A model generated the notes under the pieces. It worked only from the letters and a program-made list of their open reading frames with translations, was not told the origin of the DNA and searched no databases. From Hydrogenimonas urashimensis (GTDB taxonomy: Bacteria; Campylobacterota; Campylobacteria; Campylobacterales; Hydrogenimonadaceae), in contig NZ_AP023212.1 of assembly GCF_016593255.1 (NCBI RefSeq), forward strand, positions 2,210,001-2,274,000: DNA of 64,000 bases. The letters run 5' to 3'. The translations under genes and the position numbers were made by a program. Position 1 is the first letter of the stretch; each line of letters starts with the position of its first letter. Of this stretch, positions 26,339 through 35,859 are shown in pieces.

Positions 26339-29300
26339 ATGTTTTCTCTCTTTTTCATCCGTCGGCCGGTTGTGGCGAAAGTGATCTCCATACTGATCGT
26401 CCTGGTGGGTCTGATTGCCCTCAAAAATCTTCCCATCGCCCAATTTCCGCAGATCGTTCCACCGACAATCCAGGTACAGGCCCGCTATCCCGGAGGCAGT
26501 GCGGATGCGGTAGAAAAGCTTGTGACAACACCGATCGAAGAGCGTCTCAATGGTGCGGAAGGACTGGTTTACACGACTTCTACATCTGCTTCCGACGGCA
26601 CCGCAACCATTAAGGCCTATTTCAAACTTGGAACCGATCTCGATACGGCGGCAGTCGACGTACAAAACCGTGTCGCACTGGCGATGCCTACATTGCCCGA
26701 AGAGGTCAAACGCCAGGGTGTCGTGACCAAAAAGCTCTCCTCTTCTGTGTTGGAGATCCTGGCGGTACGCTCCGATGATCCACTGCATGATGCGCTTTTT
26801 CTCTCCAACTTCGCCGCGCTCAACATTGTCGAAGAGCTCAAGCGTATCGACGGCGTGTCGGATGTGGTTATTTTCGGTGAACACAGGTACGCGATGCGAA
26901 TCTGGCTCGATCCTGACAGGATGGCGGCACTGGGTGTGAGTGTCGACGAGGTCATCAACTCGATTCGGTCACAGAATCTTGAAGTATCACTGGGCAGTAT
27001 CGGTGATATGGCCGCAAGCGACAAGAGCCGCTACCGTTATACACTGGTGGCAAAAACCCGCCTGGAAACTCCCAAAATGTTCGGGCGCATCATCATACGT
27101 CAAAATACCAATGGTACGAAAATACGCCTTCGGGACATTGCGCGCATAGAACTTGGGTCGGAAACCTACAGCTCTTCGGCTTATTTGAACAACAGACCCA
27201 GCGCCCAGCTGGGTATATTTCTGCTACCGGATGCCAATGCACTGAACGCGGCCGAAAAGATCGCGGAGACGATCAAACATCTTTCGGTACGCTTTCCGAA
27301 AGGTGTTCATGTCGAACCTACGTACGATACGACCAAATTTGTCAAAGCCTCGATCGAAGAGGTAGTGCAAACACTTTTCGAAGCACTGGTGTTGGTGCTT
27401 TTGGTCGTGTTCCTCTTTCTTCAGTCCCTGCGTGCGACAATCATCCCTGCCGTGGCGATCCCCGTATCGCTCGTCGGTACCTTCGCGGCGATGTATCTGA
27501 CGGGATTTAGCATCAATACGCTGACGCTTTTTGGTTTGATCCTCGCCATTGGCATCGTCGTCGACGATGCGATTTTGGTGGTCGAAAACGTCGAGGCCAA
27601 TCTTCAAAAGGATCCTTCATTAAGTATCAAAGACGCCACCGCCCGGGCGATGAAGGAGATATTCGCACCTGTGATCTCCACAACACTTGTCTTGCTGGCC
27701 GTTTTTGTCCCGGTCGCTCTCATTCCCGGTATATCCGGTGCGCTCTACCGGCAATTCGCGATGACGATCGCCTTTTCTGTGCTCATTTCGGCGATTGTCG
27801 CACTCACACTCTCGCCGGCACTTGCGGCGACGATTCTCAAACGTTCAACCGGAGAGAAAAACCGTTTTTTCCTTCTTTTTGATCGGGCATTGGAAGGATT
27901 GAAAAAAGGCTATCGCACGCTGCTGGGTTTCCTGATCCAACGCAAAGGTTGGGTGCTCGGTTTTTATGTTCTATTGCTGGCGGCGACGTGGTGGATTTTC
28001 AAGTCGGTACCTACGGGTTTTCTACCCGAAGAGGATCAGGGAGCGATCATCGCGGCAGTTTCCATGCAGCCGGGAACAACGCTTCAACGTTTGGAAAAGA
28101 CAACAGCCAGGCTGGTCGAGAAGATCGAAAAGGTACCTGGAGTCAAAGAGGTGTCATCTATCAACGGCTACAGTACGGTTACAGGGGTGGGCGATTCGTC
28201 GGTAGGGACATTCTACATCATACTGGATGACTGGCAAAACCGTACAACATCGGAAACATCGATCGGCGCACTGATAAAAAAGATCGAAAAAATCGCCAAA
28301 GCAACCGTCCCCGAAGCCCAGGTGAAGCTCTTTTCTCCCCCTTCCATTCCGGGACTCTCCGCTGTCGGAGGCTTTGAAGTGAACTTGGAAAACAGCGGCG
28401 CTGTGCCGCTTGATCATTTTGAAAAAGAGGTGCGCGCATATATCGAGGCCCTAAACGCCGATGCGCGTATCGCTTCGGCCTATACGATGTTCAATGCCGA
28501 CTATCCGCAGATCGAGGTCGATGTCGACCGCGACAAGACATATGCGTTAGGGATCGCTCTGAACGATCTGTTCGCGGTACTGCAGACCTATCTTAGTGCA
28601 TACTACGTCAATGATTTCAACAAATTCGGAAAAACCTACCGTGTGCTTCTTCAGGCCGATCCGGCCTATCGCAACATCCAGAACGATATATCCGCCTTTT
28701 TCGTACGCAACCGCTATGGCAGGATGATACCACTCAGTACCGTCGTGGCACTGAATCGTTCCATCGGACCCAATGCCGTGACCCATTTCAACGGCTATCA
28801 GTCGATCGCCGTCAACGGTGTGCACAATGTGCCAAAAGGTTACAGTTCCGGCGACGCGCTGGCTGCCATTGAAGAGACGGCACAAAAGGTACTACCCAAA
28901 AACGTGGCGCTCGGATACGGCGGCATGACGCTTCAGGAAAAAGAGGCCGGCAACGCCGCAGCACCTATTTTCGCGCTATCGCTTTTCATTGTCTTTTTGG
29001 TGCTTTCGGCACAGTACGAAAGCTGGCTGACACCGCTGATGATCATGCTGCCAATTCCCGCGGTGATGTTCGGTGCGCTGGGGACAAATGTAATGGCGGG
29101 ACTGATCAACGATATCTACACACAGATCGGGTTGGTGCTGCTGATCGGCATGGCAAGCAAGAACGCGATTTTGATCGTAGAGTTCGCCAAAGAGATGCAC
29201 GAGGGGGGAATGGAGATTGTCGAGGCTGCCATTGAGGCTTCGATACTTCGGATGCGTGCGATTTTGATGACGGCATTCGCCTTTTTGCTGGGAATTTTGC

Positions 29301-29464
29301 CGCTGGTTTTCGCCTCCGGTGCGGGAGCGGCATCGAGGCGTTCCCTTGGTACGGCTGTGTTTGGAGGCATGGCAATGTCCACCTTGCTTACCTTTTTGCT
29401 TACCCCGGTGCTCTTTGTGGTACTGCAGAGTCTCAAAACACGCTTCTTGAAGGAGCGGGGATGA
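26339..29464 (+). CDS. RND multidrug efflux transporter (HAE-1, AcrB/MexB type)
   Basis: A 1041-residue proton-driven drug exporter of the inner membrane, full length for the family with 12 predicted membrane helices and two large periplasmic loops. Proton-relay residues are present: Asp-Asp in GIVVDDAILVVENVE near 405 and Lys in GMASKNAILIVEFAKEM near 940. The N-terminus (FFIRRPVVAKVISILIVLVG) and LPIAQFPQIVPPTIQV match AcrB-type pumps rather than metal pumps. Three bases separate it from the adaptor; it overlaps the channel gene by four. Substrate range is not predictable. Confidence 0.96.
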   Translation: MFSLFFIRRPVVAKVISILIVLVGLIALKNLPIAQFPQIVPPTIQVQARYPGGSADAVEKLVTTPIEERLNGAEGLVYTTSTSASDGTATIKAYFKLGTDLDTAAVDVQNRVALAMPTLPEEVKRQGVVTKKLSSSVLEILAVRSDDPLHDALFLSNFAALNIVEELKRIDGVSDVVIFGEHRYAMRIWLDPDRMAALGVSVDEVINSIRSQNLEVSLGSIGDMAASDKSRYRYTLVAKTRLETPKMFGRIIIRQNTNGTKIRLRDIARIELGSETYSSSAYLNNRPSAQLGIFLLPDANALNAAEKIAETIKHLSVRFPKGVHVEPTYDTTKFVKASIEEVVQTLFEALVLVLLVVFLFLQSLRATIIPAVAIPVSLVGTFAAMYLTGFSINTLTLFGLILAIGIVVDDAILVVENVEANLQKDPSLSIKDATARAMKEIFAPVISTTLVLLAVFVPVALIPGISGALYRQFAMTIAFSVLISAIVALTLSPALAATILKRSTGEKNRFFLLFDRALEGLKKGYRTLLGFLIQRKGWVLGFYVLLLAATWWIFKSVPTGFLPEEDQGAIIAAVSMQPGTTLQRLEKTTARLVEKIEKVPGVKEVSSINGYSTVTGVGDSSVGTFYIILDDWQNRTTSETSIGALIKKIEKIAKATVPEAQVKLFSPPSIPGLSAVGGFEVNLENSGAVPLDHFEKEVRAYIEALNADARIASAYTMFNADYPQIEVDVDRDKTYALGIALNDLFAVLQTYLSAYYVNDFNKFGKTYRVLLQADPAYRNIQNDISAFFVRNRYGRMIPLSTVVALNRSIGPNAVTHFNGYQSIAVNGVHNVPKGYSSGDALAAIEETAQKVLPKNVALGYGGMTLQEKEAGNAAAPIFALSLFIVFLVLSAQYESWLTPLMIMLPIPAVMFGALGTNVMAGLINDIYTQIGLVLLIGMASKNAILIVEFAKEMHEGGMEIVEAAIEASILRMRAILMTAFAFLLGILPLVFASGAGAASRRSLGTAVFGGMAMSTLLTFLLTPVLFVVLQSLKTRFLKERG

Positions 29465-30753
29465 AATCTATCTATCGATTGTTCACCGGACTATTCACGG
29501 TGACTCTGTTGCATGCGGGAGTACACGTGGTCGATGTGGATGATCTCATAGAACTTGCACTCACCCACAGCCCGGACATCGACAGCAGCCGTTTCGATTT
29601 CGAAGCGGCAAAGGCGCGTGCGAAATATGCCGAAGGCTTCTATCTGCCGCGGATCGATCTGAGTGCCGAAGCGGGCGAACAAGAGAGCAAAATGATTGAG
29701 CACTCGACACAGAATGTCGATCTGTTTACCGGTACGATAGCCGCCTCCCAGCTTCTTTACGATTTTGGAAAAACTTCGGGAATTGTGGGAAGGAGTCGGG
29801 AAGAGACCCTGGCATTAAAAGCAAAGATGCAGCAAACCGTTTCGGACAAAATCTTCAAAATCAAAAAACTCTATTACGAAATTCTCAAAAGTCGACGCAT
29901 CATCGAGGTGCAAAAGAAAAGTGTCGCGCTTCAGCGGCAGCAGCTCTATCGTGCGCAACGCTACCTCAAAGCGGGGATCAGGACCATTATTGATGTGACC
30001 GATGCCAAGGTCAGGCTTGCACAGGCACAACTGGATCTGAAAAATGCACGATACGCGCTGCAGACAAGACGAGCCGAGCTCGAAGAGGAGATTGGAGTCA
30101 TTCCCCACGACGGCCACTATCGCCTTTATACGCCACAACTCCCGTTGCCGCACATAAGTGACAATCTTCCAAAATTGCAACATCCCCTCGAATGGTATGA
30201 AAGATTCGCCTATACACACAGATATCTTCTCGTGAGTTTGAAGCGGTACACAGAAAGTGCGAAGTTCGCTGTCGAAAGTGTGGAGGGTGAATATTATCCT
30301 ACGCTTTCCCTTGAAGGCATCTATACGAAGCAGCATGTGGATGAAGATGTTAGAGAGATTACTCCTACCGATCAGGGGACGCTGGCCCTTCAGATGCGGT
30401 GGAATATTTTTGGTGGCTATCAGACCGCCGCAAAAATGGAAGAGGCGAAAGTCGGTGTGCTTAAGGCCGCGTCTCAGACAAAACGAATCAAGCTGGCGAT
30501 CACACGGGAGGTAACTGAAAGCTACATCGCCATTCGCCGTGCCGAAGAGAGTATCAAGCTCTCGGAACGTATCTCGATATCCAGTAAAAAAAAGCTCGAG
30601 CAGGCGCAGAGGCGGTACGAGAACGACCTGGGCGACTATATTCAATTGCAAGAGGCACAGCAGGGTTACATCCAGGCTCTTTCAAATCTCGTCAACGACT
30701 ATTACGACTATTTTATTGCACTTGCCCAGCTCGATCATGCCGCAGGCCGATAG
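29461..30753 (+). CDS. TolC-family outer-membrane efflux protein
   Basis: A 430-residue outer-membrane channel completing the tripartite pump. A Sec signal (about 1-19, ending LLHAG) is followed by two TolC repeats rich in long helices: LIELALTHSPDI near 30 and the second half beginning around 230. Coiled-coil heptads such as KVRLAQAQLDLKNARYAL and the terminal SNLVNDYYDYFIALAQL are typical. There is no N-terminal lipobox, so it is TolC-like rather than OprM-like. AAGGAG precedes the ATG, which overlaps the pump stop. Confidence 0.94.
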   Translation: MKSIYRLFTGLFTVTLLHAGVHVVDVDDLIELALTHSPDIDSSRFDFEAAKARAKYAEGFYLPRIDLSAEAGEQESKMIEHSTQNVDLFTGTIAASQLLYDFGKTSGIVGRSREETLALKAKMQQTVSDKIFKIKKLYYEILKSRRIIEVQKKSVALQRQQLYRAQRYLKAGIRTIIDVTDAKVRLAQAQLDLKNARYALQTRRAELEEEIGVIPHDGHYRLYTPQLPLPHISDNLPKLQHPLEWYERFAYTHRYLLVSLKRYTESAKFAVESVEGEYYPTLSLEGIYTKQHVDEDVREITPTDQGTLALQMRWNIFGGYQTAAKMEEAKVGVLKAASQTKRIKLAITREVTESYIAIRRAEESIKLSERISISSKKKLEQAQRRYENDLGDYIQLQEAQQGYIQALSNLVNDYYDYFIALAQLDHAAGR

Positions 30754-30779
30754 AATCCATTCCGGGAAGAGCGCCAATA

Positions 30780-30788
30780 TGCTATAAT
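30780..30788 (+). promoter_or_regulatory. extended -10 promoter of the Bat operon
   Basis: TGCTATAAT at 30780-30788 is a perfect extended -10 (TGn-TATAAT) located 50-60 bases before the first von Willebrand gene. The -35 position (TTCCGG) is poor, as usual for extended -10 promoters. It separates the Bat operon from the efflux operon. Confidence 0.5.
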
Positions 30789-30812
30789 TAAACATGATTA
30801 ACCGATCTCTTT

Positions 30813-31742
30813 TTGATAAAAAATACTGAAGGAATTCATCTGCATTTTACATTTGAGTATGCCTGGATATTTTCACTATTGCTTTTGATTCCCTGCTTCT
30901 GGCGCTGTCCCGCCGGCGTCATGAAGCTCTATTTTCCCAAAATCTCCTATGTCCGACTCTCCCGCTTCTCCTTTTCCAAAGAGCCGCTGCTGTTTGCGGC
31001 GGTCTACGCACTGGCGGTCGCGGCGCTGGCGTCGCCGGTGACCTACGACCGCCTGGCCGCCAGCGAACGGCATGGGCGTGACCTCGTTCTGGCCCTGGAT
31101 ACCAGCGGTTCCATGGCCGAATCGGGGTTCGACGAAGCGCATCCGATGCGCCGGAAGTTCGATGCAATCATCGATCTGGTCAAAGGTTTCCTGACGACCC
31201 GGCATGACGACAATATCGGCCTGGTGCTCTTCGGCTCCTTCGCTTTTGCCGCCTCACCTGTGACCTACGACCTGGCGGCACTGCAGATGATCGTCGACAC
31301 GGCCGACGTGGGTATCGCCGGGCAGAGTACCGCCATCGGGGAGGGGATCGACCAGGCGCTTCGGGCCCTCTCTTTCTCCCACGCCAAGAAGAAGGTGATC
31401 GTCCTGATGACCGACGGATACCAGAACGCCGGGTCGGTCTCCATCAAAGAGGCGGTGGCGAAAGCGAAAAAACGGGGCGTGAAAATCTATACCATCGGTA
31501 TCGGAAAACCGGGGGACTACGATGCCAAACTGCTGGAAAGAATCGCGAAGGAGACGGGGGGCAAAAGCTTTTCGGCACGAAACGCCGAAGATCTGAAAGC
31601 GGTCTTCGAAGAGATTGAGAGCCTGGAACCCAGCCCCATCCGTTCCCGCACGATGATCAACCGCCGCCCCCTCTACCAATGGCCTTTGATCGGGGCGATG
31701 ATTCTGCTGATCGGGTATCTTTCCTTTAGGAGAGTGGCATGA
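30813..31742 (+). CDS. batA: BatA-like von Willebrand factor A membrane protein
   Basis: Up to 309 residues. Two N-terminal membrane helices, then a periplasm- or membrane-proximal vWA domain with an intact MIDAS: DTSGSMAES near 94-102, the Thr in QSTAIGEG, and DGYQNAG, then a C-terminal helix (WPLIGAMILLIGYL). Bat proteins act with a MoxR ATPase in envelope or oxidative-stress processes; no moxR is nearby. The start is uncertain: TTG 30813 has no ribosome binding site, while CTG 30840 lies seven bases after AAGGA at 30829-30833 and would give a product beginning at the first helix. It overlaps the next gene by four bases. Confidence 0.85.
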   Translation: MIKNTEGIHLHFTFEYAWIFSLLLLIPCFWRCPAGVMKLYFPKISYVRLSRFSFSKEPLLFAAVYALAVAALASPVTYDRLAASERHGRDLVLALDTSGSMAESGFDEAHPMRRKFDAIIDLVKGFLTTRHDDNIGLVLFGSFAFAASPVTYDLAALQMIVDTADVGIAGQSTAIGEGIDQALRALSFSHAKKKVIVLMTDGYQNAGSVSIKEAVAKAKKRGVKIYTIGIGKPGDYDAKLLERIAKETGGKSFSARNAEDLKAVFEEIESLEPSPIRSRTMINRRPLYQWPLIGAMILLIGYLSFRRVA

Positions 31743-33331
31743 GCTTCCTCCATCCCTTCTTCCTCTGGTTGTTGTTGCCGCTGGGCCTTTTTACATGGCT
31801 GCGTTTCAGGCAGGAGCGGCGAAACAGCCTTCCCCTGCACCCCAGGGTGATTTTGGAGAACCGCCGGACGCTTCTGGTGCGCCTGGCCCCTTTTTTGGCG
31901 CTGGGATGGATGGTGGTGGCGCTTGCCAGGCCCGTGACGAAAGAGGCTATCACCATTACGGCACCCACCGGCGGGACACTCTGCCTGGCCATCGATGCTT
32001 CCCGGTCGATGATGGCCACAGACCGCAAACCGAATCGGTTCGCATTCGCCAAAGCGGCCACCTTGAATCTGGTGAACCGCGACAGCCGCCACAAATATGC
32101 CCTCATCGCCTTCACCACCAACGCCCTGATCCTTTCGCCTCCCACCGAAGACAAAGCGTTGATTCACGCGGCACTGGAAGCTTTTCGTCCCGACTACATT
32201 CTCACCCACGGCACCTCCATCGAAGCGCTGCTTCGCTATGTCGGCCGCTTGGGTGGGGAAAACAAGGACCTCGTCATTTTCAGTGACGGTGGTGACGAAG
32301 AGGATCTGGCCAAACTGGCGGAGGTGGCCAGGAAGAACCATATCCGAATTTTCGGTGTGGCGTGCGGATCGCGTCGCGGCAGCACGATTCCCTCGGAAAG
32401 CGGATGGCTCAGGGATAAAAACGGACGGTTGGTCGTTTCGACGCAGAATCCCATTCTCGAAAACCTGGCGGAGGCGACGGGGGGCGCTTTCATCGACGAA
32501 TCGACGCCCGATGCGGCGGCGGATGCGATTTTGGAGCAGGTGGACGACCAGCTGAAACGCCAGAGTGCCCGGCGTACCGCCTACAGAGAGTGGTTTTGGC
32601 TGCCGCTGCTTCTTGGGATCGGCTTTTTCCTTGCGGGAACCCTCTCGACAGCCGGCCTTATGCGGCGCCTGTGGCCGCTGCTGGCACTCCTGGGCATTCA
32701 TGCCCAAGCGGGGCTGCTGGATTACTACCATCTTTCCAAAGGGATCGAGCTTTACCATAAGGGGGCGTACGAAAAGGCGGCGAAAGCCTTCGCCAAAGTG
32801 GACCCGCCACTGCTGGAGAGCCGTTACGGCCTGGGGGCGTCGCTCTACAAGATGGGAGCCTACAAAAAAGCGGGCCGGGTATTCGCGTCGATCAAAAGCA
32901 GCGATCCGGCCGTCAAAGCGGCCATCTTCTACAACCTGGGCAACTGCGCCGTCAAAATCGGCCGTTTCAAGAGTGCACGCGACTATTACGTCAAAGCGCT
33001 CCAACTCACCTTAGACCCCGACGCGAAAGCCAACCTGCAGAAGGTCCTTTTCCTGCTGGAAAAGCGGCGGTCGAAGGTGCAACCCAAAGCCAACCGCCAC
33101 GTCAAAGCCGCAACTGATGGCGGATCGAGCGCCGAGCGAAAAGAGAAGGGGGCGAAAAAGAGCGATTCGCAACATCGCATGGGGCAGGGCAGCGGCGCCC
33201 AGTCGGCGACCAAATCGATGCGCATTGGCATTCAGAAAGGCGCCAGCCAGACGACCCCGCGCCATCCACTCTCCTCCAAGGTTTACGAGATGATCAACAA
33301 AGGGTATGTGCATGAAGAGAGGCCGTGGTGA
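31739..33331 (+). CDS. batB: BatB-BatC fusion: vWA domain plus TPR protein
   Basis: A 530-residue protein. N-terminal membrane helices (about 1-65), a vWA domain with MIDAS AIDASRSMM near 88-96 and SDGGDEED, a further helix pair around 285-325 (LPLLLGIGFFLAGTL), then at least three TPR-like repeats (around 335-440; ELYHKGAYEKAAKAFAKV, FYNLGNCAVKIGRFKSARDY). It ends in a basic, Ser/Gly/Gln-rich low-complexity tail (about 445-510). In Bacteroides and Leptospira BatB and BatC are separate, so this reads as a natural fusion. It overlaps batA and the next gene. Confidence 0.86.
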   Translation: MSFLHPFFLWLLLPLGLFTWLRFRQERRNSLPLHPRVILENRRTLLVRLAPFLALGWMVVALARPVTKEAITITAPTGGTLCLAIDASRSMMATDRKPNRFAFAKAATLNLVNRDSRHKYALIAFTTNALILSPPTEDKALIHAALEAFRPDYILTHGTSIEALLRYVGRLGGENKDLVIFSDGGDEEDLAKLAEVARKNHIRIFGVACGSRRGSTIPSESGWLRDKNGRLVVSTQNPILENLAEATGGAFIDESTPDAAADAILEQVDDQLKRQSARRTAYREWFWLPLLLGIGFFLAGTLSTAGLMRRLWPLLALLGIHAQAGLLDYYHLSKGIELYHKGAYEKAAKAFAKVDPPLLESRYGLGASLYKMGAYKKAGRVFASIKSSDPAVKAAIFYNLGNCAVKIGRFKSARDYYVKALQLTLDPDAKANLQKVLFLLEKRRSKVQPKANRHVKAATDGGSSAERKEKGAKKSDSQHRMGQGSGAQSATKSMRIGIQKGASQTTPRHPLSSKVYEMINKGYVHEERPW

Positions 33332-34539
33332 TGGTGTGGGGTGAGAAGGTGAGCGGTCGTTGGTCGTTGGTCGTTGGTATTCGCAAGTCTTTGACCGGTT
33401 TTCTACCCTTTCTTCTCTTGATTTTTGCTTTTCTGCCGGCGATGGGGGCCGAGGATTACCGCTATACCCTCACGCTCGACAAATCGCGGGCGATGGTCAA
33501 AACGCCGATGATACTGACGGTAGATATCGAGCAGACGGACCCTTCCAAAGTCCTCTTTTTCGATTTCGAACCCTCCGGGAACGGCCGTTTCCTCTTTCAT
33601 CGGCTCGACAAGAAAGTCAATGACGACATGCACCACCGCAGGGAGCGGTTCGACTATCTGGTCTACGGTTTGCAAAGCGGCGAATGGTCCATCGGTGGCA
33701 GGATACGGGTGCAGCGCACCAACGAAGAGCGTATCGTCGACAGTACCATCGTGGACCAGTTCAACGCCCGGACCCTGCAGAGCGAAGAGAGTCTGGAGCC
33801 GGTGACGCCGGTGAAAGTGACGATCGACCCTCTGCCCGTCCCGGCCGATCTGGTCGGGGATTTCCACCTGGAAAGCTCGCTGGACCGCCGGCAGACGGAA
33901 GCGTTTCGGCCCATCCACCTCTCTTTGCATCTAAAAGGCGTCGGTTTTCCGCCGCCCGGGAATCTCTTTGGCTGGAATATTCCCGGCGTGCAGGTGTTCG
34001 CCGACAAGCCGGCGATCCGTCTGCACTACACGTCACGGGGGGTAGAAGTCGATGCCACCTACACCTTCGCTTTCAGCAGCGACCACGATTTTACGATTCC
34101 TCTCCGCATGGTGCGCCTCTACTCTCCTACCCGGCACCAAAGCGAACGCATTGGTTTTCCGGGGGCAACGATATGCGTGGTGACGCCGCCATCCCTGCGC
34201 AAAGCGCTGCTCGATCCTAAAAACGACCCGCCCAGCATCTACGACCGTATCGCCACATGGAAAGCTTTCGGCATCGATACGCTGGTGGTTCTGCTTGGGT
34301 TTATAAGCGCATTTTTCGTCGAGTGGCTGAAAAGCCGGTTGAAAAGGTTTTTCGCCAAAGACCCATTCGTCGAGAAGGTACGTGCCGCCAAAGACCCACG
34401 CGCTTTGCTGATGCTGCTCATCCGCGCCGATGCCAAAAGGTGTGCCCCCTGGATCGACCGGATCGAAGCGGCGCTGCACGAAAAGCGGAAGATCGACCTG
34501 AAAAAGATAAAGCGGGAGATTGTGAGGGGGTGTCGATGA
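33331..34539 (+). CDS. BatD-like protein, paralogue 1
   Basis: About 402 residues: an unusual N-terminus, a hydrophobic export/anchor segment (LTGFLPFLLLIFAFLPAMG), then a periplasmic Ig-like beta region (YTLTLDKSRAMVKTPMIL, VLFFDFEP, LVGDFHLE), a membrane helix near 315 (IDTLVVLLGFISAFFVEWL) and a basic cytoplasmic tail. This is the BatD architecture. The start is chosen as ATG 33331 (GTG 33325 and 33328 are possible); the region before the signal helix contains three perfect ggtcgtt heptads, so the present N-terminus may have been created by a repeat insertion. The next gene is a diverged tandem copy. Confidence 0.75.
   Translation: MVWGEKVSGRWSLVVGIRKSLTGFLPFLLLIFAFLPAMGAEDYRYTLTLDKSRAMVKTPMILTVDIEQTDPSKVLFFDFEPSGNGRFLFHRLDKKVNDDMHHRRERFDYLVYGLQSGEWSIGGRIRVQRTNEERIVDSTIVDQFNARTLQSEESLEPVTPVKVTIDPLPVPADLVGDFHLESSLDRRQTEAFRPIHLSLHLKGVGFPPPGNLFGWNIPGVQVFADKPAIRLHYTSRGVEVDATYTFAFSSDHDFTIPLRMVRLYSPTRHQSERIGFPGATICVVTPPSLRKALLDPKNDPPSIYDRIATWKAFGIDTLVVLLGFISAFFVEWLKSRLKRFFAKDPFVEKVRAAKDPRALLMLLIRADAKRCAPWIDRIEAALHEKRKIDLKKIKREIVRGCR
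33355..33377 (+). repeat. GGTCGTT heptad array inside the first BatD-like gene
   Basis: Three exact tandem copies of GGTCGTT (33355-33375) plus GG, translated as part of the residues just before the export helix (GRWSLVVG). The same word, in opposite orientation, forms the arms of the element at 46.8 kb. No complementary arm is visible downstream. Confidence 0.7.
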
Positions 34540-35507
34540 GATTGGGTATAGGCCTTTGGCTTCTGGTCATCGGGATGATGCTTCCCGTGGCGGGTATGGG
34601 GGCGGATTTTCGCTATTCGCTATCGCTGGATCGGCATGAAGCGTGGGTCAAAGCGCCGATCGTGCTCCGTTTCAGTGTGGAGCAGACCGATGCGTCGAAA
34701 GTGATGTTTTTCGATTTCAAACCCCTTGGAAAGGGGAGCTTAAAGGCGATTCGTCTCGACAAGAAGATCGACAACGCCCCCCACCACCGGAAGGTGGATT
34801 TTACCTACCTCCTTTTCGGTCTGAAACCGGGAACCGCAACGCTGATGTTCGACCTGCTGGTGCGGCGGACCAACGAGGAGACCATCGCCCAGAGCACCAC
34901 CGGCGGGCGCTACAATGTCAAAGATGTGGAGACGCAGGATACCCACGAACCGATTCCGCCCGAAACGATCCGCCTCAAGCCCCTGCCGGCACCGGTGGAG
35001 CTGGTGGGCGATTTCACCCTTACCGGCCGTGTCAGCGCCAAAGAGACCCGTGCCGGGGAGCCCATTTATCTGACCGTGCGGCTCAAAGGGGTCGGCTACC
35101 CACCACCGAAACGGTTGATCCACTTAAGGCTGCCGGGGGTCGACATTTTCGAAGATGCCCCGAAAGTGTCGCTTCGCTACGCTTCCAATGGAGCCCGTTA
35201 CGACGCCACCTACACCTACGCCCTCAAAGCGGACCACGATTTTTCCATTCCATCTTTTGTGCTGAAAGCCTTTTCGCCAACTTCGGGAGAGCTCTATCGT
35301 TTGAAAACAAAGAAGATTGACATCCATGTGCTGCCTGTGAAAAAAACCGAAACCCCTGTGCGGAACGAAATGATCGAAAAGGAGAAAACCGCCACCGATG
35401 GGTGGGAAACCTTGAAAGAGGTGCTTTTTTACGGGGCGCTTTTTTTGATAGGATACATCAGCGGACACCTATGGATCAAAATATCAAGGATACGAAATGA
35501 AAAATAG
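34536..35507 (+). CDS. BatD-like protein, paralogue 2
   Basis: 323 residues, ATG 34536 overlapping the preceding stop. Signal peptide (MRLGIGLWLLVIGMMLPVAGMG), then a periplasmic domain that parallels paralogue 1 segment by segment: YSLSLDRHEAWVKAPIVL, VMFFDFKPLG, RRTNEET, LVGDFTLTG, LKGVGYPPPK, ATYTYALKADHDFSIP, and a C-terminal helix (VLFYGALFLIGYISGHLWI). It lacks the long cytoplasmic tail of paralogue 1. The shared blocks show tandem duplication followed by divergence. Membrane partner of the vWA proteins by inference. Confidence 0.8.
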   Translation: MRLGIGLWLLVIGMMLPVAGMGADFRYSLSLDRHEAWVKAPIVLRFSVEQTDASKVMFFDFKPLGKGSLKAIRLDKKIDNAPHHRKVDFTYLLFGLKPGTATLMFDLLVRRTNEETIAQSTTGGRYNVKDVETQDTHEPIPPETIRLKPLPAPVELVGDFTLTGRVSAKETRAGEPIYLTVRLKGVGYPPPKRLIHLRLPGVDIFEDAPKVSLRYASNGARYDATYTYALKADHDFSIPSFVLKAFSPTSGELYRLKTKKIDIHVLPVKKTETPVRNEMIEKEKTATDGWETLKEVLFYGALFLIGYISGHLWIKISRIRNEK

Positions 35508-35859
35508 CTTTCTCTGGATGATCGGATTGGCCCTGGTGCCGCTCTTCGGTGCCCAGAACGGGGAGCAGATCTATATGGGCAAAGGGTGTTACGGCTGCCA
35601 TGGGACCCGGGGTGAGGGGATCGGCGACTATCCCCGCCTGGCGGGGCGTTCCCGGGCGGAACTGATGCGACTCCTCGAGCAGCTCAAAAAAGGGATCGGC
35701 CACACCAGCAAGCGGGAGATGATGATCCCCTTCGCCAAAGCGCTCGACAAGGCCCAGATGGAGGCGGTGACGCGGTATCTCAGCGCTCAGAATCCCCACG
35801 CCGAGGAGGATGAGTCGCTGGAAACCCCGGAAGATATTCTGGGTGGATCGGATATGTGA
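35497..35859 (+). CDS. small periplasmic c-type cytochrome
   Basis: 120 residues with a signal peptide ending FGAQ (about 1-20), one heme site CYGCH near 31-35, and a distal Met in REMMIPFAKAL near 79-83 as probable sixth ligand: a class I monoheme cytochrome. It starts inside the second BatD-like gene (11-base overlap) and its stop overlaps the NosD-like gene, so it belongs to the same transcript. The tail (EEDESLETPEDILGGSDM) is very acidic, suiting docking to a basic partner. Which enzyme it serves is not visible here. Confidence 0.88.
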   Translation: MKNSFLWMIGLALVPLFGAQNGEQIYMGKGCYGCHGTRGEGIGDYPRLAGRSRAELMRLLEQLKKGIGHTSKREMMIPFAKALDKAQMEAVTRYLSAQNPHAEEDESLETPEDILGGSDM

